From NCBI GenBank assembly GCA_947627795.1, contig CANQXJ010000002.1:1-64000 (forward strand): a stretch of DNA of 64,000 nt. The letters run 5' to 3'. This document shows positions 50,358-59,425 of the stretch, one piece after another. The notes under the pieces were generated by a model, which saw nothing but the letters and a program-made list of their open reading frames with translations, ran no database searches and was not told the DNA's origin. The stretch is from an uncultured Clostridia bacterium (GTDB lineage: Bacteria; Bacillota; Clostridia; UBA1381). The number at the start of each line of letters is the position of its first letter. Position 1 is the stretch's first letter. Made by a program: the position numbers and the translations under genes.

Positions 50358-52223
50358 ATGGGCACTGAGCTAATTCCGAAAAAACAAAGCACAGGCGAAG
50401 CACGGAACGAAACAGGTACGGAAACGGGTAAAAAAAAGCGTTTCAACCCGATTGCGTTATGCCGGAAATATAAATTTGAGGCGGCCGTTATTGCGGCGGC
50501 TGCTGTTTGTGTTGTTTCGATGACGGCGGCGGGGATTATAATTTTTTCGGACGACGACGAAAACGCCGTGCCGCAATCGGATATCGAGGAGATAGTTACG
50601 CGTGTCGGAAAAGGCAGATTCGGCGAGAGCGTCAAAGAGGACACGGATATATCGCTCAGTTGGTCGTCAAAGGAAATTCGCCTGGACGGGATAGAAGCGT
50701 ACGAAAAAATATCGGCTGAAATTTATCCGATAGGCTATAAGAATCAGAAAGTAACATGGCGTTCGTCAAACGACACAATCGCTAAGATAGACGCGTACGG
50801 AAATATTACGGCTTATTCCCCCGGAGAGGTAATTTTGGAGGCTTATCATGAGGCTACGGGCAAAACAAAGGATGCGGTGCTTAAGGTAATTCGTCCCGTA
50901 ACCGGAATATTTATGCCCACAACCGAGATAACGATGAATTTAAATGACGCGCCGTTTGTGCTGCAGGCGTGGCTGACCCCGGACGATGCGAGCGTCGAGG
51001 ACATTAAGTGGACAAGCAAGGACACGTCCGTAGCTACGGTTGACGGTATGGGAAGAGTAAAGCCTGTGAGCGCGGGAATGACGGAAATAGTAGTTTCCAA
51101 TTCGGCGAACGACGTGCAGAGTAAATGCTTTGTCACTGTGGTCAATCAGGCGGTGAGCGTCGATGAGGTCGCGATACAGAACAAGGAAAACAACAGTATA
51201 CACATAGGAGATTCACTTACCACGGTTGCCACGGTCATGCCGAACAACGCGAAAAATAAAACGCTCACGTGGTCAAGCAGCGACGAGAATGTCGCAGTGG
51301 TGAACGCAAACGGAACGATCCGCGCGCTCAGCGAGGGAACGGCGCGCATAACCGCGTCCGCTTCGAACGGAGTAAATGATTCGATTGACATAAACGTGAC
51401 ACGAGCCGACGGAAGCGGTATTGATTTGGGCAATACGTTTTTGGACGGCTTCCATATGATAGGAGATGTGCCGGGCGTTTCCTCGGAAACCGGAGGAGTT
51501 GAGTATGTCACGTATGATTTAACGCTTGACGATATGGTCAATATTCAGATGGCTTCAAATCCGCCTCCGAAGATATGGATAAACGGGGGAAGCACTGACG
51601 CTTTTACCGAGGAAACGGCGGAATATCTCGACCCGAACAGCTTTTTCTCGGGAATGTATAAGTATCAGTTCCTCGATTTGTCGCATGCGAACGGCATAAG
51701 TGAAGAAGCGCTCAACGCTTTTCTTGAGGACAAGGGAATACTCAGAGGACAGGCTGCGGCGTTTATTTCCGCCGCGCAGGAATTCGGAATAAGCGAGGTT
51801 TATCTTGTCGCGCACGCGTGCCTTGAAACGGGTAACGGCACGTCGCAGCTCGCCACGGGAGTGGAGGTCAACGGCGAGACGGTATATAATATGTTCGGTA
51901 TCGCCGCGTATGACACAAGCGCGATCTACTCCGGCTCGCAGTATGCGTACAATGCCGGCTGGACAAGCCCGGAGGCGGCTATCCGCGGAGGAGCGGAATG
52001 GATAAGCACATGGTACATAAACAGCGCGGACGGACGGCAGAACACGCTGTATAAGATGCGCTGGAATCCGGAACATCCGAGCGAGCACCAATACGCCACG
52101 GATATAGGATGGGCTGTGAAGCAGGCGTCGAATATCGAGAGAATATTCAGTAACTTCCCCGACGCGGTCTTATCCTACGAGGTGCCCGTATACAACGGAA
52201 TGGTGCCGCCGGTTATCGAGTAA
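50358..52223 (+). CDS. Membrane-anchored BIG2-repeat protein with C-terminal GH73-like glucosaminidase domain
   Basis: Repeated VTWRSSNDTIAKIDAYGNITAYSPG, IKWTSKDTSVATVDGMGRV, LTWSSSDENVAVVNANGTI; C-term YLVAHACLETGNGTSQLATGVEVNG...YNMFGIAAYD. Confidence 0.88.
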   Translation: MGTELIPKKQSTGEARNETGTETGKKKRFNPIALCRKYKFEAAVIAAAAVCVVSMTAAGIIIFSDDDENAVPQSDIEEIVTRVGKGRFGESVKEDTDISLSWSSKEIRLDGIEAYEKISAEIYPIGYKNQKVTWRSSNDTIAKIDAYGNITAYSPGEVILEAYHEATGKTKDAVLKVIRPVTGIFMPTTEITMNLNDAPFVLQAWLTPDDASVEDIKWTSKDTSVATVDGMGRVKPVSAGMTEIVVSNSANDVQSKCFVTVVNQAVSVDEVAIQNKENNSIHIGDSLTTVATVMPNNAKNKTLTWSSSDENVAVVNANGTIRALSEGTARITASASNGVNDSIDINVTRADGSGIDLGNTFLDGFHMIGDVPGVSSETGGVEYVTYDLTLDDMVNIQMASNPPPKIWINGGSTDAFTEETAEYLDPNSFFSGMYKYQFLDLSHANGISEEALNAFLEDKGILRGQAAAFISAAQEFGISEVYLVAHACLETGNGTSQLATGVEVNGETVYNMFGIAAYDTSAIYSGSQYAYNAGWTSPEAAIRGGAEWISTWYINSADGRQNTLYKMRWNPEHPSEHQYATDIGWAVKQASNIERIFSNFPDAVLSYEVPVYNGMVPPVIE

Positions 52224-52233
52224 CGGAGCGGAC

Positions 52234-52278
52234 AAGGGGTTTTATGAGAAAATTATAAAAAATTTCATAAAACCCCTT
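52234..52278 (+). terminator. 14-bp perfect inverted repeat terminator after GH73 gene
   Basis: aaggggttttatga ... tcataaaacccctt. Confidence 0.7.
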
Positions 52279-52305
52279 GACAACATACCCCGTTAATGTT
52301 ATAAT
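52277..52305 (+). promoter_or_regulatory. Promoter upstream of rpmG
   Basis: TTGACA (52277-52282), 17-nt spacer, TATAAT (52300-52305). Confidence 0.8.
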
Positions 52306-52387
52306 GTGTACGCTAAGAAAAAGGCTCTTTTTTTTTGTGTACCGGAAAAGAAGAGCGCGGTATATGAAAAACGGAGGTGTATTTATA

Positions 52388-52537
52388 ATGAGAGTAAAAA
52401 TCACATTGGCATGCACGGAATGCAAGCAGAGAAATTATAACACAATGAAAAACAAGAAAAACGATCCCGACAGACTTGAAATGAAAAAATACTGCAGATT
52501 CTGCAGAAAGCACACTCTTCACAGAGAAACAAGATAG
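52388..52537 (+). CDS. rpmG: 50S ribosomal protein L33
   Basis: [52 protein letters not shown] ggaggtg; real start internal to listed ORF. Confidence 0.97.
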   Translation: MRVKITLACTECKQRNYNTMKNKKNDPDRLEMKKYCRFCRKHTLHRETR

Positions 52538-52573
52538 TTTATCGGATTATTTTAGGACAAGGAGTGCAAAAAC

Positions 52574-52798
52574 ATGGCTGATTTGGCAAAAACAGGTAAG
52601 AAAACCTTCGGCGCGAGAGCAAAGAAGTTTTTAAAGGAAACAAAGGCCGAGCTTAAAAAGGTTACATGGCCTACAAAGGACCAGCTTATTCATAACACGG
52701 GGGTAATCATAACATTTATCATCATTATAACGATTATTCTGTCGGTGTTGGATATTGCTTTTGCGGAACTGTTCCAGATGCTCACAAATCTCGTATAA
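52574..52798 (+). CDS. secE: Preprotein translocase subunit SecE
   Basis: KFLKETKAELKKVTWPTKDQLIHNTGVIITFIIIITIILSVLD. Confidence 0.95.
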   Translation: MADLAKTGKKTFGARAKKFLKETKAELKKVTWPTKDQLIHNTGVIITFIIIITIILSVLDIAFAELFQMLTNLV

Positions 52799-52823
52799 TA
52801 GGCGTTAGGGAAGGAGTGCGGTT

Positions 52824-53348
52824 ATGGCAGAGGAAGCAAAATGGTATGTGGTCCACACGTACTCGGGTTACGAGAATAAAGTCAAAGCCAACATTGAAAA
52901 GTCTGTTGAAAACCGGGGCATTCAGGATTTAATCACAGATGTCAGAGTTCCCGTGGAAGAGGTTGTCGAGAAAAAGGGCGATGTGGAAAAGATTGTTCAG
53001 CGCAAAATTTTCCCGGGCTATGTCGTGGTCAAGATGGTTATGACGGACGTCAGCTGGTATATCGTAAGAAATACCCGCGGCGTTACAGGCTTCGTGGGAC
53101 CGGGCTCAAAGCCGGTACCCCTGAGCGACGACGAGGTTGCGAGAATCGGTATCGAGCAGATCCGTATGGCGGATATCGACTTTGCCGTAGGCGATTTTGT
53201 CGAGATAAAATCCGGTCCAATGGAAGGCTTTTCCGGTAAAGTTACAAGCATTGACAACGAAACGCGCAAAATTAACGTGGCGGTTTCGATGTTCGGACGC
53301 GAAACGCCTGTCGAGATAGATTACACGCAGGTAAGCCGCGTAGATTAA
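52824..53348 (+). CDS. nusG: Transcription termination/antitermination factor NusG
   Basis: KWYVVHTYSGYENKVKANIEKSVENRGI...KIFPGYVVVKMVMTDVSWYIVRNTRGVTGFVG. Confidence 0.97.
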   Translation: MAEEAKWYVVHTYSGYENKVKANIEKSVENRGIQDLITDVRVPVEEVVEKKGDVEKIVQRKIFPGYVVVKMVMTDVSWYIVRNTRGVTGFVGPGSKPVPLSDDEVARIGIEQIRMADIDFAVGDFVEIKSGPMEGFSGKVTSIDNETRKINVAVSMFGRETPVEIDYTQVSRVD

Positions 53349-53389
53349 AATTAGTTTATGAACGGAAATTCCGTTTATATATCCCCTCA

Positions 53390-53446
53390 GGTAATAGTGG
53401 GAGGAACCGGAGCGCACGCTCCTGAGGTTCCGCAATTAAATTACCA
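53390..53446 (+). promoter_or_regulatory. Structured leader upstream of rplK, candidate L1-type operator
   Basis: ggtaatagtgggagg + hairpin ggaaccggagcg-ca-cgctcctgaggttcc + attaccaca; GTGGGAG/ACCAC signature also found upstream of rplA. Confidence 0.5.
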
Positions 53447-53475
53447 CATTATTTATTCAAGGAGGTGGCCATATA

Positions 53476-53901
53476 ATGGCACAGAAGGTACAAGGTTATA
53501 TTAAGCTGCAAATTCCTGCGGGCAAGGCAAGTCCTGCGCCCCCTGTCGGACCGGCTCTCGGTCAGCACGGCGTAAACATCATGCAGTTTACGAAGGAATT
53601 CAATGAAAAGACAGCTAAAGACGCGGGACTTATAATTCCGGTAGTTATCACGGTTTATGCGGACCGCTCGTTCTCATTCATAACAAAGACGCCGCCGGCT
53701 GCGGTTCTCATCAAGAAGGCGTGCAAGATCGAAAGCGGCTCGGGAGTTCCGAACAAGACCAAGGTCGCTACAATTTCAAAAGCGGACCTTCAGGCTATAG
53801 CGGAGCAGAAGATGCCCGACCTTAACGCGGCAAGCGTAGAGGCGGCTATGAGCATGATCGCAGGCACATGCAGAAGCATGGGCGTACTAATCGGTGACTA
53901 A
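53476..53901 (+). CDS. rplK: 50S ribosomal protein L11
   Basis: [40 protein letters not shown]. Confidence 0.98.
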   Translation: MAQKVQGYIKLQIPAGKASPAPPVGPALGQHGVNIMQFTKEFNEKTAKDAGLIIPVVITVYADRSFSFITKTPPAAVLIKKACKIESGSGVPNKTKVATISKADLQAIAEQKMPDLNAASVEAAMSMIAGTCRSMGVLIGD

Positions 53902-53913
53902 TTGTTATAAGAC

Positions 53914-53942
53914 GGTGGGAGAGAAAAATCTCGTTTGACCAC
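53914..53942 (+). promoter_or_regulatory. Hairpin between rplK and rplA, candidate L1 operator
   Basis: ggtgggagagaaaaatctcgtttgaccac. Confidence 0.45.
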
Positions 53943-53957
53943 GAAGGAGGATATGAA

Positions 53958-54653
53958 ATGTTTAGAGGAAAAAAGTATAAGGATTCCGCAAAAATCGTTG
54001 ACAGATCAAAGCAGTACGACGTAAGCGAGGCTCTTGACCTCGCGGTAAAAACGTCAAAGGCTAAGTTTGACGAAACAATAGAAGCACACATCAAGCTGGG
54101 CGTTGACTCAAGACACGCGGACCAGCAGGTAAGAGGCGCTATCGTGCTTCCGCACGGTACAGGTAAAACGGCGAAGGTTCTCGTATTCGCGAAAGGACCG
54201 AAGGCTGACGAGGCTCAGGCTGCGGGCGCTGATTACGTCGGCGAAATGGAGCTCGTTCAGAAGATCCAGGGCGAGAACTGGTTCGATTTCGACGTAGTAG
54301 TCGCAACTCCCGATATGATGGGCGTTGTCGGACGTTTAGGTAAGGTTTTAGGTCCGAAGGGCTTGATGCCGTCGCCGAAGGCGGGCACGGTAACGATGGA
54401 CGTTACGAAAGCCGTTAACGAAATCAAAGCAGGTAAGATCGAGTACAGACTCGACAAGACAAACATCATTCACTGCCCGATAGGCAAAGCGTCATTCGGC
54501 AAGGATAAGCTGACGGAGAACTTTAACGCTCTCATGGGTGCGATCATCAAGGCGAAGCCGGCGGCTGCAAAGGGACAGTATCTGAGAAGCGTTGTTGTAG
54601 CATCGACAATGGGACCGGGTATAAAGATGAACCCCGCTCGTATTTCGGGCTAA
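53958..54653 (+). CDS. rplA: 50S ribosomal protein L1
   Basis: [50 protein letters not shown]. Confidence 0.98.
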   Translation: MFRGKKYKDSAKIVDRSKQYDVSEALDLAVKTSKAKFDETIEAHIKLGVDSRHADQQVRGAIVLPHGTGKTAKVLVFAKGPKADEAQAAGADYVGEMELVQKIQGENWFDFDVVVATPDMMGVVGRLGKVLGPKGLMPSPKAGTVTMDVTKAVNEIKAGKIEYRLDKTNIIHCPIGKASFGKDKLTENFNALMGAIIKAKPAAAKGQYLRSVVVASTMGPGIKMNPARISG

Positions 54654-54699
54654 AAAAATCTTGACAAAAGATTCATATTGTGATAAAATATCACAGTTG

Positions 54700-54815
54700 A
54701 ATAAATCCGTAGACAGTAGGCGGTGCTTCGGCACGATAAGTCCAACCGAGGAGAATTAGTGATTTAATATGATTACTACGGCTCTTTGCGTCTGCGGCAA
54801 AGAGCCTTCTTATTT
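54700..54815 (+). promoter_or_regulatory. Ribosomal protein L10 leader with attenuator hairpin
   Basis: ccgtagacagtaggcggtgc...gtccaaccgaggag resembles the Firmicutes L10 leader; terminator-like ggctctttgc/gcaaagagcc (54780-54806). Confidence 0.75.
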
Positions 54816-54882
54816 ACATGATTTCTTAAATGAAGTCTGATGGAAGGCATACATTTTAACTTAATCGGAGGTGAAAAAATTT

Positions 54883-55548
54883 ATGCCAAGCGCTAAGGTT
54901 TTAGAGGCAAAGAAAGCACAAGTCGCCGAGGTTGTCGAAATTTTAAAGGCTGCTCAGACGGGTGTGCTGGTTGACTACAGAGGTCTTACCGTTGACGAGG
55001 ATACAGACCTCAGAAACAAACTCAGAGCCGCTAACGTAAAATATTTCGTTATGAAGAACACGCTTCTTCGTCTTGCGGCTGATGAAACGGGACTTAACGC
55101 GCTCGACGAAACTCTCCACGGCCCGACTGCTATCGCTGTATCAAGCGAGGACGCTGTCGCACCGGCGAAGGTGCTCGCCGATTTTGCGAAGGGAAACGAA
55201 AAGCTCGAAATTAAGGGCGGTTTCATGGACGGAGCGGTTATGACTCTTGATGAGATCAAGAAGCTCGCCGCAACGCCGAATATGGAGACTCTTATCGCGA
55301 AGATCATGGGAAGCCTCAACGCTCCCGCGTCAAATCTCGTACGCTTGCTCGCCGCTATTGTTGACGAGGGCGTAGAGCCCGCTGAGCTGGCGGCTAAAAA
55401 GCAGGCTGAAAAAGCAGGAGAGGAAGCTCCCGCGGCTGAAGAAGCCGCACCGGCAGCCGAAGAGGCTCCGGCGGAGGAAGCTAAAGCAGAGGAGGCTCCG
55501 GCTGAAGAAGCTCCCGCAGCGGAAGCTGCACCGGCTGATGCCGAATAA
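54883..55548 (+). CDS. rplJ: 50S ribosomal protein L10 with E/A/P-rich C-terminal extension
   Basis: [65 protein letters not shown]; tail [27 protein letters not shown]... Confidence 0.95.
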   Translation: MPSAKVLEAKKAQVAEVVEILKAAQTGVLVDYRGLTVDEDTDLRNKLRAANVKYFVMKNTLLRLAADETGLNALDETLHGPTAIAVSSEDAVAPAKVLADFAKGNEKLEIKGGFMDGAVMTLDEIKKLAATPNMETLIAKIMGSLNAPASNLVRLLAAIVDEGVEPAELAAKKQAEKAGEEAPAAEEAAPAAEEAPAEEAKAEEAPAEEAPAAEAAPADAE

Positions 55549-55601
55549 TTCGGAAAAAACGAACAAAAACGAAAAGAAAATTTTATAGGAGGAAAATTAA
55601 A

Positions 55602-55973
55602 ATGGCAGACTTAAATGCAATCATTGATTCGATAAAGGAATTAAAATTACTTGAAGTTGCTGAGCTCGTAAAGATGATGGAAGAAGAGTTCGGCGTAAGC
55701 GCGGCTGCTCCGGTTATGGTAGCGGGCGCTGCGGAAGGCGGCGCTGCTGCGGCTGAAGAAAAGACAGAGTTCGACGTAGTCCTCAAGTCGGCAGGCGCGT
55801 CGAAGCTCGGCGTAATTAAGGTAGTAAGAGAGCTCACAGGTTTAGGCTTGAAGGAAGCTAAGGCTCTTGTTGACGGCGCTCCCAACACAGTTAAGGAAGG
55901 CGCTTCAAAGGACGACGCCGAGGCTATGAAGACTAAGCTTGAAGAGGCGGGCGCTGAAGTAGAGTTAAAGTAA
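55602..55973 (+). CDS. rplL: 50S ribosomal protein L7/L12
   Basis: [47 protein letters not shown]. Confidence 0.98.
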   Translation: MADLNAIIDSIKELKLLEVAELVKMMEEEFGVSAAAPVMVAGAAEGGAAAAEEKTEFDVVLKSAGASKLGVIKVVRELTGLGLKEAKALVDGAPNTVKEGASKDDAEAMKTKLEEAGAEVELK

Positions 55974-56020
55974 TTCGGCTCTGAAATTCTCAGAAGAAAA
56001 CCTGAATCGGGAGATTGTTT

Positions 56021-56536
56021 ATGATTATAGACGTATCGGGTATTTTAAAGGAATCGGGCGGCAGAATGAACGTTTCGGGCGAGGTTGACCTAAACACGGG
56101 AGAAGCCTTTCTCGGCGAGGTTTACCGCTTCAAAGAGCCGGTCACGGTGAAAGGAAGCATATCCAACAACAGCAAATCGCTGATATTAAAGGCGGAGGGC
56201 GTAGGCGTTTTAAAAACGCGCTGCGCGAGATGTATGAAGGACATCGAAGCGGAAGTGAAGTTCCCGATAGACGAGAATCTCGTCCGCGCCGAGGACAGCG
56301 AAAACGCCGACGAGGACTCGATTCTTTTTGAGGGAAACATCATTGAAGCCGACGAAATAGCGCTCAACAGCTTTCTGATGAACGTTCCGACGCGGTTTCT
56401 CTGCAAAGAGGACTGCAAGGGCTTATGCGCGAAATGCGGAGCGGACCTAAACGAAGGCGAATGCGGCTGCGATTATGAACAAATCGACCCGAGATGGGCG
56501 GGTTTGCTGGATATTATAAACGAAGATAAAGAGTGA
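56021..56536 (+). CDS. DUF177/YceD family protein
   Basis: CARCMKDIEAEVKFPIDENLV...CKEDCKGLCAKCGADLNEGECGC, upstream of rpmF as usual. Confidence 0.9.
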   Translation: MIIDVSGILKESGGRMNVSGEVDLNTGEAFLGEVYRFKEPVTVKGSISNNSKSLILKAEGVGVLKTRCARCMKDIEAEVKFPIDENLVRAEDSENADEDSILFEGNIIEADEIALNSFLMNVPTRFLCKEDCKGLCAKCGADLNEGECGCDYEQIDPRWAGLLDIINEDKE

Positions 56537-56564
56537 ATTATTGAATTTTATGGAGGTGTAGAAA

Positions 56565-56744
56565 ATGGCAGTACCTAAGGGTAAAGTGTCGAAAGCCAGA
56601 AGAGATAAAAGACGTGCCAACTGGAAGCTTACAGCTCCGAACATGGTGGAATGTCCACAGTGTCACGAATTTAAAATGCCTCACAGAGTTTGTAAATCCT
56701 GCGGTTATTATGACGGCAGAGAGGTTATAAAGGTTGAGGATTAA
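56565..56744 (+). CDS. rpmF: 50S ribosomal protein L32
   Basis: MAVPKGKVSKARRDKRRANWKLTAPNMVECPQCHEFKMPHRVCKSCGYYDGREVIKVED; 59 aa so absent from ORF track. Confidence 0.97.
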   Translation: MAVPKGKVSKARRDKRRANWKLTAPNMVECPQCHEFKMPHRVCKSCGYYDGREVIKVED

Positions 56745-56762
56745 TATTTTCGGCTGAATACT

Positions 56763-56793
56763 TAAAGAACCGCTGACAAGGCGGTTCTTTTTC
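56763..56793 (+). terminator. Terminator after rpmF
   Basis: aaagaaccgc-tgacaag-gcggttctttttcg. Confidence 0.8.
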
Positions 56794-56794
56794 G

Positions 56795-56823
56795 TTGACA
56801 TTTTATTGCGGAAATGGTATAAT
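56795..56823 (+). promoter_or_regulatory. Consensus promoter of BECR-like nuclease gene
   Basis: TTGACA (56795-56800), 17 nt, TATAAT (56818-56823). Confidence 0.85.
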
Positions 56824-56853
56824 AAAACAAAACGGAAACGGTGGAATGTTGAT

Positions 56854-57231
56854 GTGATTGTCGTAGGGAAGATTGATATAGATAAATACAGATGCGTTAG
56901 CGACGATATTAATAATGATGAGGTAATAATAACAGAAGAACGAATACAGCATATAAAAAACAGGCATCCTCATGATTTTGAAAGATACTTTCACTATATA
57001 TCAAAGATGCTGTCGGAACCTGAATACATATTTGAATCAAAAAAGCCGAATACAGCTTTCATAATGAACACATTCAGGGAAAACGGAAAAAATTTTGAAC
57101 TTATATTACGTTTAAAAACATCTTCAGATAATGAAAATTTTAAAAATTCGATAATAACATTTATGAAGATATCCGACAGAAAAAGGGATAAATATATAAG
57201 AAACAAAAGAATACTTTACAAATCGGAATAA
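56854..57231 (+). CDS. PBECR2-like (phage-Barnase-EndoU-ColicinE5/D-RelE-like) nuclease, orphan
   Basis: VGKIDIDKYRCVSDDINNDEVIITEERIQHIKNRHPHDFERYFHYISKMLSEPEYIFESKKPNTAFIMNTF...FELILRLKT...NSIITFMKIS. GTG 56854 preferred because the listed upstream start overlaps the promoter. Confidence 0.65.
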   Translation: MIVVGKIDIDKYRCVSDDINNDEVIITEERIQHIKNRHPHDFERYFHYISKMLSEPEYIFESKKPNTAFIMNTFRENGKNFELILRLKTSSDNENFKNSIITFMKISDRKRDKYIRNKRILYKSE

Positions 57232-57249
57232 ATGTGTTATAATATAAAT

Positions 57250-57400
57250 AAGATAAATAAGTTATTCGAGGTGGTAAATTTCGTGTCGACCACACGCCGA
57301 TGGTATGACAGGGGTTAAGCCCCGAGAGATGCAGGAGTAGGCACGCCTGCCGGATAACTAATCTATTTTGAACCGCTCTGACTTGTCGGGGCGGTTTTTC
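57250..57400 (+). ncRNA. Candidate independently transcribed structured RNA, family unassigned
   Basis: Promoter TTTACA-17-TATAAT (57215-57243); closing helix gttattcg/cggataac (57261-57268/57351-57358); internal helices gtggt/accac, gggg/cccc, gcagg/cctgc; terminator aaccgctctgacttgtcggggcggttttt. Confidence 0.55.
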
Positions 57401-57520
57401 ATTAGATGTATTACGAAGCAAACGCAAAGTGCCTTGCGGCTGCTGACGCAATACATTTTGTTGACGAAAACGATATATGGTGTTATAATGTACACAGATC
57501 AATTTTTCCGGAGGACAAAA

Positions 57521-58897
57521 ATGAAACAAAAATCTGTTTATATATGTTCCGAATGCGGATACCAATCAGTCAAGTGGCTCGGGAAATGCCCGGGCTGCGG
57601 GAGTTGGAACACGCTTCAGGAGACGGTTACGGAAGAGCCGAAGTCGGTGTCGCGGCGCGGTGTAAGCGCGGCTGCAGCGGCGTCTGCATCGCGCAGACCG
57701 AAGCGTATATCCGAGGTAAAGGCGGATCTCGAAACGCGCAGCACCACCGGCATGAAGGAGCTTGACCGCGTCCTGGGCGGCGGCATAGTGCAAGGCTCGC
57801 TCGTGCTCGTCGGCGGCGATCCCGGCATAGGCAAGTCTACGCTGCTTTTGCAGATATGCCAAAAGCTCGGAGAAACGAAAAAAATACTGTACGTCAGCGG
57901 CGAGGAATCGGAAGGGCAGATCAAGCTGCGCGCTCAGCGTCTCGGAGTTACGACGGAAAACCTGTATCTTATGTCGGAAACGGACGTGGAGGAGGTCGTC
58001 GGAGCGATAAACGACACCAAGCCCGACATAGTTGTTATAGACTCGATACAGACCATGAACCGACAGGATATCGCGTCCGCCTCCGGCAGCGTTCCGCAGG
58101 TGCGCGAGGCTACGAATATGTTTATGCGTATCGCGAAGTCGATGGGTATTTCAATGTTTATCGTCGGGCACGTCACCAAGGACGGAGCTATTGCCGGACC
58201 GAGAGTGCTCGAGCATATGGTGGACTGCGTGCTTTATTTCGAGGGCGAAAAGCAGACGAGCTTCCGTATTCTGCGCGCGGTCAAGAACCGTTTCGGCTCG
58301 ACGAACGAGATAGGCGTTTTCGAAATGCGCGATACGGGACTGGAGGAGGTTGAAAATCCGTCAATGGCGCTCTTGGAGGGCCGGGACGAGAACACCTCGG
58401 GCAGCAGCGTAGTCTGCACAATGGAGGGAACGCGCGGCATACTCGCCGAGATCCAGGCTCTTGTCACTCCCACGGGCTTCGGCAATCCGAGGCGCATGTC
58501 GAGCGGCATCGACTTAAACCGCGTGATACTGTTGATTGCGGTACTCGAAAAGCGAGCGCGGATGAACCTGTCAAGCTCCGACGTGTATATAAACGTCGCG
58601 GGCGGATTGAAGATTTACGAAACGGCTGTTGATTTGGGAATATGCGCGGCGATAGCGGCAAGCCAGACGGACACGGCTCTGCCGAAGGATATGATGTTTA
58701 TAGGCGAGGTGGGTTTAAGCGGCGAGCTTCGGGCTGTATCGCAGCTTGAAAAACGGCTCAGCGAGGCGGCTAAGCTTGGCTTCAAATCGGCGATCATTCC
58801 GAAGCAGTCGATGCGCGGAGTGCGCGTGCCGGAGGGCTTCGCGGCATACGGTGTAAAGACGCTTGCCGAGGCGATGAACATGATACGGCGCAGATAG
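57521..58897 (+). CDS. radA: DNA repair protein RadA
   Basis: MKQKSVYICSECGYQSVKWLGKCPGCGSWNTLQE; GGDPGIGKSTLLLQIC; KNRFGSTNEIGVFEM. Start at 57521 after RBS ccggagg; own promoter TTGACG-17-TATAAT just upstream. Confidence 0.96.
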   Translation: MKQKSVYICSECGYQSVKWLGKCPGCGSWNTLQETVTEEPKSVSRRGVSAAAAASASRRPKRISEVKADLETRSTTGMKELDRVLGGGIVQGSLVLVGGDPGIGKSTLLLQICQKLGETKKILYVSGEESEGQIKLRAQRLGVTTENLYLMSETDVEEVVGAINDTKPDIVVIDSIQTMNRQDIASASGSVPQVREATNMFMRIAKSMGISMFIVGHVTKDGAIAGPRVLEHMVDCVLYFEGEKQTSFRILRAVKNRFGSTNEIGVFEMRDTGLEEVENPSMALLEGRDENTSGSSVVCTMEGTRGILAEIQALVTPTGFGNPRRMSSGIDLNRVILLIAVLEKRARMNLSSSDVYINVAGGLKIYETAVDLGICAAIAASQTDTALPKDMMFIGEVGLSGELRAVSQLEKRLSEAAKLGFKSAIIPKQSMRGVRVPEGFAAYGVKTLAEAMNMIRRR

Positions 58898-58945
58898 TTG
58901 ACAAAAACGGCGATTTATAATATAATTAGTACGGAGTTGATTTAA

Positions 58946-59425
58946 GTGGCGCAGAATTTTACCGAGAAGAAAGCCGCCGGGCTAAGGGAATTTTTATTCA
59001 CGCTCGTTATGGCGTGCGTTTGCTACGGGATTGGACGGCTTGTGAGGGACGCGCTGACGTCGTATAAGGTCGTAGGCGATTTGATTACAATCGCGCTCGG
59101 CTGCGTTTTGGCTTATTTCGTAATTACGCGATACGCGTCGAGCTATACGTATTCCGTCGGAGACGGCGTTCTTAAGGTGACGCGCTCGATAGGGCACAGA
59201 GTCACGGCGGTCGAGACGGATATTTCCTCGATAAAGAGGATAAGCGCGTCAAAGCCGGATAAAGCGCCGGAACATGTATATAAAATGACTCCGTATATAC
59301 TGCCGAACAAGCGTACGCGGTACGTGGTTTTCAGGCAGGGAAAGGCTGAAAAGATGATTGTTTTCGCGCCTTCAAACGAGCTTTTAAAGGCACTGAAGGC
59401 GGATAAGCATACTGAAAGGAAGTAA
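58946..59425 (+). CDS. Hypothetical two-TM membrane protein (PH-like C-terminal domain possible)
   Basis: Two hydrophobic helices then YTYSVGDGVLKVTRSIGHRVTAVETDISSIKRI; GTG start. Confidence 0.6.
   Translation: MAQNFTEKKAAGLREFLFTLVMACVCYGIGRLVRDALTSYKVVGDLITIALGCVLAYFVITRYASSYTYSVGDGVLKVTRSIGHRVTAVETDISSIKRISASKPDKAPEHVYKMTPYILPNKRTRYVVFRQGKAEKMIVFAPSNELLKALKADKHTERK

Noticed and set aside
57250-57400. SRP RNA, 6S RNA, tmRNA or T-box identity for the structured RNA
   Set aside because: Lacks the GGUCAGG...GGAAG...AGCAGCC SRP core, the large 6S bulge, tmRNA tRNA-like ends and the T-box GGGUGGNACCGCG motif.
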